Source: DASRHT01 sp035293765 (GTDB lineage Bacteria; Chloroflexota; Ktedonobacteria; Ktedonobacterales; Ktedonobacteraceae). From it: 64,000 nt of DNA. Shown piece by piece: positions 1 to 6,825 of this stretch. The position numbers and the translations under genes are program-made. The stretch lies in contig DATGMF010000027.1 in the NCBI GenBank assembly GCA_035293765.1, forward strand, positions 47,162-111,161, in the 5' to 3' direction. The notes beneath the pieces were generated by a model. The model did not search any database and was not told the origin of the DNA. It worked only from the letters and a program-made list of their open reading frames with translations. Within the stretch, counting starts at the first letter, position 1. Each line of letters opens with the position of its first letter.

Positions 1-1
1 C

Positions 2-544
2 CCGGAAGCTATCGGCGTGCTGGTCTCGACGCAGATTGTCGCTCGCCTCTATCCTTATGTTGGCCCGCGCCGTCTCATCGTGAGCGGACTGGTCAGCGTC
101 TCCATCTTGATGACAGCGATGAGCCTGATGGGGCAGGATACCAGCCTCTGGCTAATGCGGGCATTGATGTTCCTCATCGGTGCTGGTATGGCCTTCTCCT
201 TTACCTCTGTGCAGGCCGCTTCGTTCGCGACGATCTCCACGGCCCAGACCGGACAGGCTTCGGCGATCTTCAATGCGCAGCGTCAGATTGGCGCTTCGAT
301 AGGCGTTGCCCTGATCAGCACTGTGATTAGCGCCTTTGGTATGACCAGCCTGAGCGCGAGCGGTAGCGCCGTACCCAACTTTACTGCTTATCATGCTGCG
401 TTCATCGCCTCCGCCGTCCTTGTCTTGCTTGCGGCCAGCATCGGCTTTATGGTGAAGGATAGCGATGCCGCCGCCACGATGACGCGGCGGGCGAGACGGA
501 GCCGGTCTGAAAACGTGCCTATACCTGTTCAAGCTGGCGATTAA
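2..544 (+). CDS. MFS drug exporter, DHA2 type, C-terminal part (5' truncated by window edge)
   Basis: The open frame runs in from the left edge, so only the last ~180 residues of an integral membrane transporter are present. About four hydrophobic segments are visible, followed by a basic tail (RRARRSRSE). The stretch AIFNAQRQIGASIGVALIST matches the helix typical of EmrB/QacA (DHA2) 14-TM proton-driven exporters (family knowledge); substrate cannot be told. An in-frame GTG at 17 is very unlikely to be the real start because the frame is open upstream and the protein would lack its N-terminal helices. Its stop overlaps the stop of the convergent crotonase gene by 4 bases. Confidence 0.8.
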   Translation, partial: PEAIGVLVSTQIVARLYPYVGPRRLIVSGLVSVSILMTAMSLMGQDTSLWLMRALMFLIGAGMAFSFTSVQAASFATISTAQTGQASAIFNAQRQIGASIGVALISTVISAFGMTSLSASGSAVPNFTAYHAAFIASAVLVLLAASIGFMVKDSDAAATMTRRARRSRSENVPIPVQAGD

Positions 545-1374
545 TCTCGGCGGTGGTAAATAGGCTGAGTGTTCGGATGACTCCTGTACTTCCCCTCGAA
601 GTGAGCAGGACGTTTCTCCAGGAAGGCAGCGATTCCTTCCTGGCCGTCAGCCGACCCGGCCATTGTCGAGATTGCCTGCGCTTCAAATGCCATCTGTGTT
701 TCCAGGCTTTCGTTCCAGCCTTGATGCAAGAGCCGCTTGGTCCCGCCAAAGGCCAGGCTTGGCCCCATTGCCAGTTGGCGCGCCAGCGTTTCTGCCTGTG
801 CTTGCACGGCGCCATCGGGTGTTATGGACGTAATGATCCCCCAGTGATACGCTTCCTCCGCTGAAAGCGTCCGGTTCAACAGCGTCAGTTCAAGCGCGCG
901 CCTCATCCCGACACTGCGGGAGAGAAAGTAGGTTAATGATCCATCGGGGGTGAGGCCGATGCGAGTGTAGCCTGCGGTAAAGCGGGCCGATTCGCTCGCG
1001 TAGACCAGGTCGCAGGCACAGGCCAGACTCATCCCGGCTCCTGCAGCGCTTCCCTGCACCGCCGCGATGACCAGGGCACGCATACGGGTAAAGTAGGACA
1101 CCGCGGCGTGAAAGTAGGTCGTCACTTCTGTGATGTACGCAGGCAAGCGCTCACCCTGAGCTGCGAAGCTTTTGAGATCTCCTCCGGCGCAGAAAGCGTT
1201 TCCCGCACCGCTCAACACGACGGCTCGCACATCGCGATTTTCCTCGCACTCCATCGCCGCGCTCATCAACTCCTTCGCCATCTCCAGGTTGAAGGCGTTG
1301 AGGCTTTCTGGCCGGTTGAGCGTGATCGAAGCGACCGAGTCACGAACATCGAAGAGCAAGTGAGTATACTGCAT
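541..1374 (-). CDS. enoyl-CoA hydratase/isomerase family protein (PaaG-like crotonase)
   Basis: A 277-residue crotonase-fold enzyme acting on acyl-CoA thioesters in the cytoplasm. The first oxyanion-hole loop is FCAGGDL (about residues 61-67) and the second is GSAAGAGMSLA. The helix that carries the catalytic acid reads IGLTPDGSLTYFLSR, with Asp where PaaG-type ring-epoxide isomerases have Asp, rather than the two Glu of classical enoyl-CoA hydratases. An isomerase or dehydratase of the PaaG group is therefore more likely than a beta-oxidation hydratase (inference). It is the last gene of a minus-strand group containing a second crotonase (2501-3310). ATG at 1374 fits the family N-terminus. 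Substrate unknown. Confidence 0.85.
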   Translation of the reverse strand: MQYTHLLFDVRDSVASITLNRPESLNAFNLEMAKELMSAAMECEENRDVRAVVLSGAGNAFCAGGDLKSFAAQGERLPAYITEVTTYFHAAVSYFTRMRALVIAAVQGSAAGAGMSLACACDLVYASESARFTAGYTRIGLTPDGSLTYFLSRSVGMRRALELTLLNRTLSAEEAYHWGIITSITPDGAVQAQAETLARQLAMGPSLAFGGTKRLLHQGWNESLETQMAFEAQAISTMAGSADGQEGIAAFLEKRPAHFEGKYRSHPNTQPIYHRRD

Positions 1375-1540
1375 GTTTCATACTGCCTTTCATGATTGAT
1401 ACTGTATTGGCTGCTCATATTTACTGGTCTATTTCTCTCTGCGTGGACCATGAGATGACGAGCACTCCTGTTTTTATATCCTACGTTTATCTGGTACGTC
1501 GTATCTTTTGGTCAACAAGACACCGGAAGGCCGACTGAAA

Positions 1541-1846
1541 TCAAGACCCGGAGCTTGACAGACCCATTGGATTGACGGGTGGGATGCCGCCCTGGTCTAC
1601 AATGCGCTGGCTGATGGGCTGGGTGAGAGCCGGTAAGCGTTCGGCTCGCTCTCTTCCCAGGTATTGCCAGGGAGGCAGGGCCAGCAGATCGGTCCGATCC
1701 TCTATCGTCTGGCGCACCTGTTTCCCAGCGGGTGTCAGAAGCCCATGCTCATCGAGCATGCCGCGCTGCTGCAAGCGTTTGGCTGCTGCATCCCACTCCT
1801 CCTTTGCACGGATGTTCCCTGAGAATGTGTCTGATTCCCACTGCAA
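1541..1846 (-). pseudogene. C-terminal remnant of an SCO6745/SalK-like helix-turn-helix protein
   Basis: This 101-codon frame matches only the last third of the SCO6745-family proteins (usually about 270-290 residues). It has a winged-helix-like part ending LLTPAGKQVRQTIEDRTD, the typical IEDRTD signature, then a PW..LG segment and a proline/glycine tail. The first ATG is internal to the family and no matching N-terminal sequence is seen upstream on the minus strand to 2020. I read it as a decayed gene between the two crotonase genes, although expression of the fragment cannot be excluded. The stretch 1847-2020 shows nothing else. Confidence 0.55.
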
Positions 1847-2020
1847 TGAGAACCTTGCCTTTCCTTACCATGCACACGACACCAGAAAAACCCATGGTGA
1901 GCGGCAAAGCCGCGAGCACTCATGTAGAGAGCATACGGAGCATACAGAAATCAGACACACTCTGATGGGTTGTTGCATCGTTCCCAAAACGGCCAGATCC
2001 CTTGTCCATGTGTTTCCCTT

Positions 2021-2296
2021 TCATCTGCCTCTGAGGGTTCGCTGTGAAGCGGGGAGCCGCCAATCAGCCACCGCGTCCGGGTCCGAAGGGGTGACCCGAG
2101 GGTCTGGCTCCCCCGTCAGGCCAAACGTCAAGAGCCGCAACGCACCAGCGATGTGCTGGAATACGTGATCGTTCCCCCCTACGGTAGGATGGGTACGCGC
2201 ATACCATCCTCCGACGCAGATGAGACCGATCAGTGCCAGGAGCCACGCAGTTCCTACGACCACAACAAGGGTCTGCACCCACACTAGAGCAGTCAT
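2021..2296 (-). CDS. small predicted membrane protein (91 aa), unknown function
   Basis: I chose ATG at 2296 because AAGGAG sits about 8 bases upstream; a longer frame to 2338 lacks such a site. The protein starts with one long hydrophobic segment (about residues 5-31, rich in Val/Leu) ending GGWYARTHP, followed by a polar C-terminus with TGEPDPR and a basic end. It is probably a single-pass membrane protein. A second, interrupted copy of the same hydrophobic segment plus GGWY motif lies at 3429-3755, on the other side of the second crotonase, so the gene seems to be duplicated within this group. No function is recognised. Confidence 0.55.
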   Translation of the reverse strand: MTALVWVQTLVVVVGTAWLLALIGLICVGGWYARTHPTVGGNDHVFQHIAGALRLLTFGLTGEPDPRVTPSDPDAVADWRLPASQRTLRGR

Positions 2297-2500
2297 GACA
2301 TCTCTCCTTACTGAAATTAAAGACAAACGAATGCACATGAGAGAGACTCTCAGTGAAAATGATGGAGGTACGACAACTCATCGTCGCATCTCAAATGGGC
2401 AAAGCCAGCGCTATGAAGAGGATGGCCTGCTCTTCGCGTGAAAGAGGAGCCACCCGCTTCATGGTGCTAGAATAGCTTGTCAGTTGTGCCCCATCCATCC

Positions 2501-3310
2501 CTAGATGTCGCTTGTGCTGCCGTGTCGGCCATGACCAGCAGCGAAACGTCGTGCCCCTTCCACAGACTCCCCAGAACCAAGCACGCAGAGGCCACGGCGC
2601 GTTTCGTTGCCGAGGGCTTCCTCCCACGAAAGGGACCACTGCTCGTAGGCAGAGAGCCGATCAGAGCGCAATCCCCGTTGGGGGAAACGGGCCAGATCGT
2701 CCGCGAGGGCAAGCGTGGTGGCAAGCGTCTCCCCAGGCGGTGTCAGGCGGTTGACCAGGCCCATAGTGAACGCTTCCAGTCCACTGACGGCTCTTCCGGT
2801 GAGAATTAAGTCCAGCGCGTGGCTTTGTCCAATCAGGCGTGGAAGGCGAATGGTGCCCCCATCGACCAGTGGTACCCCCCAACGACGATTAAATACCCCA
2901 AAGATCGCATTTTCCGCCGCCACACGCAGATCGCACCAGAGCGCCACTTCCAGTCCCCCGGCGACCGCATAGCCCTCAATGGCCGCAATGACGGGTTTAG
3001 AGAGCAGCATCCGTGTGACGCCTAAGGGACCGTCTCCTTCCTCGCTGACATGAGGCATCCGTTCCCCTGAAGCTGTCGCTTTGAGATCGAAGCCAGAACA
3101 AAAGGTCCCTTCACTTCCATTCAAGACCGCAACTGCCAGAGCCTCATCGCGGTCAAATTCACGCAACGCCTGGGCTAAGAGAGATGCGGTTGGCTCATCA
3201 AGAGCATTTCTCACTTCCGGTCGATTGATGGTGACGAGCAACGTGCTTCCTCGCCTCTCTGTGAGGACCGTGCGCGTGTCATGATCGTTTGTATTCACTT
3301 CATTAGACAT
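2501..3310 (-). CDS. enoyl-CoA hydratase/isomerase family protein (crotonase)
   Basis: A 269-residue crotonase. FCSGFDLKA is the first oxyanion-hole loop and GYAVAGGLEVALWCDLRVA the second. RRWGVPLVDGGTIRLPRLIG is the region of the acidic catalytic residue. The C-terminal trimerisation helix ends in EGARRFAAGHGRHG, usual for this subgroup. ATG at 3310 was chosen over an upstream one at 3358 because AAAGGAG precedes it by 6-7 bases. It is the first intact enzyme downstream of the TetR-type promoter/operator at 3863-3908 and probably shares a transcript with the crotonase ending at 541. The reaction on acyl-CoA is clear from the fold; substrate is unknown. Confidence 0.85.
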   Translation of the reverse strand: MSNEVNTNDHDTRTVLTERRGSTLLVTINRPEVRNALDEPTASLLAQALREFDRDEALAVAVLNGSEGTFCSGFDLKATASGERMPHVSEEGDGPLGVTRMLLSKPVIAAIEGYAVAGGLEVALWCDLRVAAENAIFGVFNRRWGVPLVDGGTIRLPRLIGQSHALDLILTGRAVSGLEAFTMGLVNRLTPPGETLATTLALADDLARFPQRGLRSDRLSAYEQWSLSWEEALGNETRRGLCVLGSGESVEGARRFAAGHGRHGSTSDI

Positions 3311-3428
3311 GAGCCATCTCCTTTCCCGCTTGTCTCCTTTTGTGGGGAGCGACAACATATGATTTTTCTCTCAAAAAAGGCAGTCTGCTTGCTTTGTATC
3401 AGTTCGGGACGTGGTCTATTGGTATCCC

Positions 3429-3755
3429 TTATTGTGCCTCCTGTGTTGACTCTGCGAGCAGCCGGGAGCACGTCTGTACATACCATCCGCCGAAACAAAG
3501 CGTGCTTGCAAGAGCCATACACCATCCCGTCCCTGCCACCACGACAACTACCTATCCCCAGAAGACCGCCTGTGCTGGTAGCAAGAGCCAGCTTCGAGAA
3601 GAGGCCAGAGGAGCCTGGAACATGGACAGCCGGTAGAGCAGGAGCGTGCGGACTCCAGTCAACATCCTGTAAGAAGTCGCCAGTGTCATTCTCAGCAGGT
3701 TGACCACCCCTGATGCCAGATGGCTTAGGCTAGTGAAACCGAGATGTTCAGCCAT
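3429..3755 (-). pseudogene. small membrane protein paralogue interrupted by an in-frame amber codon
   Basis: A good ribosome site (GGGAGG) precedes ATG at 3755. Translation runs 67 codons to TAG at 3552-3554, then the same frame continues 40 more codons to TAA at 3429. The part after the amber codon begins VVVVVAGTGW and contains FGGWYVQT, which aligns with VVVVGTAW...VGGWYART of the intact small protein at 2021-2296. The simplest reading is a duplicated gene broken by a nonsense mutation. The first 67 codons alone could still be translated. It is the first gene after the promoter/operator. Confidence 0.5.
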
Positions 3756-3862
3756 AGGTTCCTCCCTGTCTTGTCTGAATGAAGCTTGCGTCACCGCGTC
3801 CCGACCGTGCGTAGTACTCTGCTCTCTGATCTTCCATGGTATTCTATCGAACGATCTATAAA

Positions 3863-3908
3863 TTTATCGATCAGTCGATAAAATACCATATTTTCAGCAG
3901 AATGTCAA
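3863..3908 (-). promoter_or_regulatory. promoter with overlapping TetR-type operator for the crotonase group
   Basis: Read on the minus strand there is a TTGACA -35 box (3908-3903), a 17-base spacer and a TATTTT -10 box (3885-3880). Directly over the -10 and start region lies the perfect inverted repeat TTTATCGATCAGTCGATAAA (3863-3882; 8-bp arms, 4-base centre). A related half-site, TATCGAACGATC, lies just beyond, at 3845-3856. The size, symmetry and position match TetR-family operators, and a tetR gene diverges at 4189. The rest of 3756-4188 holds no gene that I can support. Confidence 0.7.
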
Positions 3909-4188
3909 TCCTCAATGGCTCAGAATTCATGACGTCAACTCTTTTTCTCTCTCATGTTTTGCTGGATACCTGGTAGTTTTCCCATCTTTTTATTTAGACT
4001 GCTGAGAAAGGCTGGTGTGGCAAGCATTCCCGCTTTTTTGGCGTCGCTACACCCGCGGGTAGCGCAAGGAAAAGAACTGGCGACTCCTGCCCACTGGCTA
4101 ATAGAGATTGACAGAGGGAGAGAAAGCACGTATAGTTTGGTGAAAAAGGGCGTGGGCCACTACAGCTGAGGCAAAAGAAAGGAAACAG

Positions 4189-4872
4189 GTGGAGCTTTCA
4201 TCCAGGCAGAAGCGATTTGTGAATCCCACAGAAGAACGGATTCGTGAAGTGGCCGTCCGGCTCTTCGCCCAGAAGGGCTTCCAGGGGACGAGCATCCGAG
4301 ATATTGCGGGCGAGACGGGCCTGACTTCATCAGCATTATATTACTATATAGGGGCGAAGGAAGCTCTGCTTCTCCAAATTATGCGAGAGGTGACCGTCCC
4401 ATTGTTTGAGGCGGCGCAGAAGATCGTGACAGGTGGGATCACGCCTGAGGAGGAACTGGCATCGTTAGTGCTTCTGCATGTCTGGGTTCACGGAACCTAC
4501 CCTCTCTCCACCCACATTGCTCATGCAGAGATCCAACACTTGACGGGTGAGGCTCGTCAGGAAATGCTAGATTTACGTGACCGCTACGAGCTGTTGTGGC
4601 GGGAGGTGCTCAAACGCGGTAATGACGAGGGGGTGTTTCAGGTCCACAAGAGCAGACTGGCAGCTATAGCGTTGATCGAGATGTGTAGCGGTATTACCCG
4701 TTGGTATCGAGCTGACGGCGAACTGACACTTCATCAACTCTGTCAGATACATGCAGACTGGGCGCTTGGCCTGGTAAGAGCCACCCGTGACGGATCGCCA
4801 GTGCGAGCAACAGACCTCGAACTTGTTGATCCTGCTGCATACGGCCTCTTGGCTCTGACTTCTGGGCAATGA
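4189..4872 (+). CDS. TetR family transcriptional repressor
   Basis: A 227-residue regulator. The N-terminal DNA-binding domain is canonical (about residues 14-60: EERIREVAVRLFAQKGF, TSIRDIAGETGLTSSALYYY). The ligand-binding half ends in a GITRWYRADGEL segment, which resembles regulators of CoA-linked catabolism such as KstR2/PaaR-like proteins (family resemblance, not proof). The start is GTG at 4189 with AAAGGA upstream. It is divergent from the crotonase genes and faces the operator at 3863-3882, so it probably represses them and is released by an acyl-CoA. Confidence 0.85.
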   Translation: MELSSRQKRFVNPTEERIREVAVRLFAQKGFQGTSIRDIAGETGLTSSALYYYIGAKEALLLQIMREVTVPLFEAAQKIVTGGITPEEELASLVLLHVWVHGTYPLSTHIAHAEIQHLTGEARQEMLDLRDRYELLWREVLKRGNDEGVFQVHKSRLAAIALIEMCSGITRWYRADGELTLHQLCQIHADWALGLVRATRDGSPVRATDLELVDPAAYGLLALTSGQ

Positions 4873-5133
4873 AGACTTCCCGACGGTTTTCTCATTGAAA
4901 GGTGGCTTTCATTCTCTTGTCCTCCGTTGTAAGCAAGGCTGCTTTAGATCAATCATGCGGCCTTGACCCGAAAAAAAGATTCTTCCGCAACACTATCGCT
5001 CGGCAAACATGAGATTGGACCAATCCTCTTGATACTGTATCACACCACAGCCCGCGTGCGTGTGAAGAGAGAGGCCACCTGTCTACGAACGGATGACGCT
5101 GGCCGATTGTTAAGAGGGAGGGAACGCAATACT

Positions 5134-5601
5134 ATGCAAGTCAAAGATGTGATGACCACCGATGTAGTCACAGTCAATGAAGGCCAGAGCGTCAAACAGG
5201 CGGCGTCTTTGATGGCGCGTCACCGTATCAGCGGGCTGCCGGTCGTCAACGACGATGGGATGGTGGTGGGCATTGTTTCTGAATTTGATGTGATCGGCAA
5301 GCAGGGCCAGCAAGTTAAGGACATCATGGCAGGTGGCCTGATTAGCGTCACCCAAGACACTGATCTGGAAGATGTGGCGCATATTTTGGTGCATCAGAAG
5401 ATCAAACGTCTGCCAGTGCTCGATCAGGGTAAGCTGGTCGGCATTGTGAGCCGCGGCGATCTGGTGCGCGAGGTCGGCACGCGCTGGGTCTGTAATGTGT
5501 GCGGGGAGACAACATATAGCGACACAGAGCCGGAGAGCTGCCCCCGCTGCGCCGGAGTCGCGGTCTTTGCCTCATCCGATATGGTCCCCCCGGGCTCATA
5601 A
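5134..5601 (+). CDS. tandem CBS-domain protein with C-terminal zinc ribbon
   Basis: Starting at ATG 5134 (after GGGAGG) the protein is 155 residues: MQVKDVMTTDVVTV opens a first CBS motif (about 5-55) and VKDIMAGGLISV a second (about 61-112), each with the GIVS turn. A Cys4 zinc ribbon follows, with C120/C123 and C136/C139 (WVCNVCG and CPRC). CBS pairs bind adenosine nucleotides and act as energy sensors; the zinc ribbon resembles those of CBS proteins in bacteria and archaea. A frame extending upstream to 4963 has no family-like sequence. Partner unknown; it stands alone. Confidence 0.8.
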   Translation: MQVKDVMTTDVVTVNEGQSVKQAASLMARHRISGLPVVNDDGMVVGIVSEFDVIGKQGQQVKDIMAGGLISVTQDTDLEDVAHILVHQKIKRLPVLDQGKLVGIVSRGDLVREVGTRWVCNVCGETTYSDTEPESCPRCAGVAVFASSDMVPPGS

Positions 5602-5666
5602 TTTCCGGTCGTGACTGCGGCTCACACGGTTTCACCCGATGTTGTTTTAGCAGGAAAGAAGCGAGA

Positions 5667-5719
5667 AAGTCAGTATGGATAGATAGCGTATAATATACGC
5701 TATCTATCCATACTGACTT
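5667..5719. terminator. 26-bp perfect hairpin with one-base loop
   Basis: The left arm 5667-5692 and the right arm 5694-5719 are exact reverse complements, with a single A between them. It lies 65 bases after the CBS gene. There is no U-tract on either side, so it is an unusual terminator if it is one. It may also mark the left flank of the insertion that follows. The rest of 5602-5979 holds no convincing gene. Confidence 0.45.
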
Positions 5720-5979
5720 GAGACGGACTGGACACTCTGGCAATCCCCCATAACCACTCTTCATGTTAAACGGGCGATGTGTTCATGTTTCTCTATATGG
5801 GCATATAAGCAACCAAACGTCTTGTTTCGCGTTATAGTGACAATTGGAGCGAATAGGAACAGGGTAGGTTTTTTTACTGTCTAGTCCGGTCAAGGGGTAT
5901 TCTCGACTACCTGAGAGCCAAATAGAGATAGTATGTATGGTCCGTCAACAGTCATACTTTGCATTATCGTCAAGTAGCG

Positions 5980-6210
5980 TTACTCAACATCGTCATCGGG
6001 TATTATCTCATAGAGGTCTGTTACTTCAACCTTTAGGGCTTTAGCGATCTTCTCAAGCGTTGTAACGGCTACATCTCTATTCGGATTTTCGTACATAGCA
6101 CGCACAGTTCCGTAATTTAAATCAGCCATACGAGACAGTTTAGCCATATTGATGTGTTTTGCTTCAGCTATTTCTTTGACCTTCAATCGTATCATTTTGT
6201 GCTCTCTCAT
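5980..6210 (-). CDS. XRE/Cro-CI family small DNA-binding regulator
   Basis: A 76-residue protein, almost entirely one HTH_XRE domain: IRLKVKEIAEAKHINMAKL, then the recognition helix region LNYGTVRAMYENPNRDVAVTTLEKIAKAL and the VTDLYEI end. It lacks any dimerisation or protease domain, so it is Cro-like in size. ATG at 6210 or at 6195 could be used; the family normally begins at the latter. It is divergent from the recombinase genes and lies next to their promoter, which it probably represses (inference from layout). Part of the integrative element. Confidence 0.75.
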   Translation of the reverse strand: MREHKMIRLKVKEIAEAKHINMAKLSRMADLNYGTVRAMYENPNRDVAVTTLEKIAKALKVEVTDLYEIIPDDDVE

Positions 6211-6226
6211 CTTAGATGTTTCCTAC

Positions 6227-6273
6227 ATTCTATCAACAATGACCTTGACATGCAATAACACAGCGTGTATATT
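6227..6273. promoter_or_regulatory. overlapping divergent promoters of the integrative element
   Basis: On the plus strand TTGACA (6245-6250), 17 bases and TATATT (6268-6273) point to the 107-aa and recombinase genes. On the minus strand TTGCAT (6255-6250), 17 bases and TAGAAT (6232-6227) point to the XRE gene. The two -35 boxes share a base, so polymerase can hardly use both at once. Downstream are repeated half-sites (TTAGCATGTATA and CTAGCATATACA) and an inverted repeat GTATAT-5-ATATAC (6321-6337), candidate XRE operators. Confidence 0.6.
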
Positions 6274-6375
6274 TTGAGTATAGATGCTCAGTAGCTATTT
6301 AGAATGTTCATACTTAGCATGTATATCTAGCATATACAATTTGCTAGCTGGTAACAGAAGAGGGGAGCAAGCAGA

Positions 6376-6699
6376 ATGTTAGCATCTGTACAGAAAGACG
6401 GTCGGGTTATCGTCCCCATTGAAAAAGGCGTAGTGCATAGTGGTAAGGGTTTTACTGATGGCGTTGTTTGTGGCTACCTGGAATACCACGATACGCACGC
6501 AGGTAAACCGTTGTCGGATGGGGACATCTATATCTGGATAAATGACGCGTTAGAAGATAGCCGCTATGATGCTATCTGGCTAGCTGGCTACATTGTCAGA
6601 TGGTGCGAAGGGTTGGAAAGAAGACAGGGACCTATTCGCACAAGTCAGCTAGCGAGCATGTTGGGTCGCGACAAGCAGAAGGGTTCGCAACCTGTATGA
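6376..6699 (+). CDS. 107-aa protein of unknown function in the integrative element
   Basis: The gene starts at ATG 6376, 8 bases after GAGGGGAG. The product is soluble, has no signal peptide or membrane segment and no cysteine motif (two isolated Cys). It contains DGDIYIWINDALEDSRYDAIWLAGYIVRWCEG and ends with a basic, low-complexity tail. I do not recognise a family. It lies 126 bases upstream of the recombinase, in the same direction and behind the same promoter, so an accessory role in excision, or element maintenance, is possible but only by position. Confidence 0.65.
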   Translation: MLASVQKDGRVIVPIEKGVVHSGKGFTDGVVCGYLEYHDTHAGKPLSDGDIYIWINDALEDSRYDAIWLAGYIVRWCEGLERRQGPIRTSQLASMLGRDKQKGSQPV

Positions 6700-6825
6700 G
6701 GGAACGCCATTTGACGTTTCCTCATACTTTTAGAGGAACATTATCGATTTCAGGAGATTGAAAAAGAATAAGTACATGGGTGTATGATGGTACCCCTGTG
6801 GATAGCAAGTGAGGAGAGAAGCACG

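Noticed and set aside
1735..1923. Frame-shifted N-terminal part of the SCO6745-like remnant
   Set aside because: The alternative frames show no family sequence, so the remnant cannot be extended.
5740..5960. pdhA 5' fragment or attL direct repeat at the left side of the integrative element
   Set aside because: ATGTTAAAC at 5763 and a weak ACCT..AGAG match to the right end were seen, but the following sequence does not match pdhA and chance explains both.
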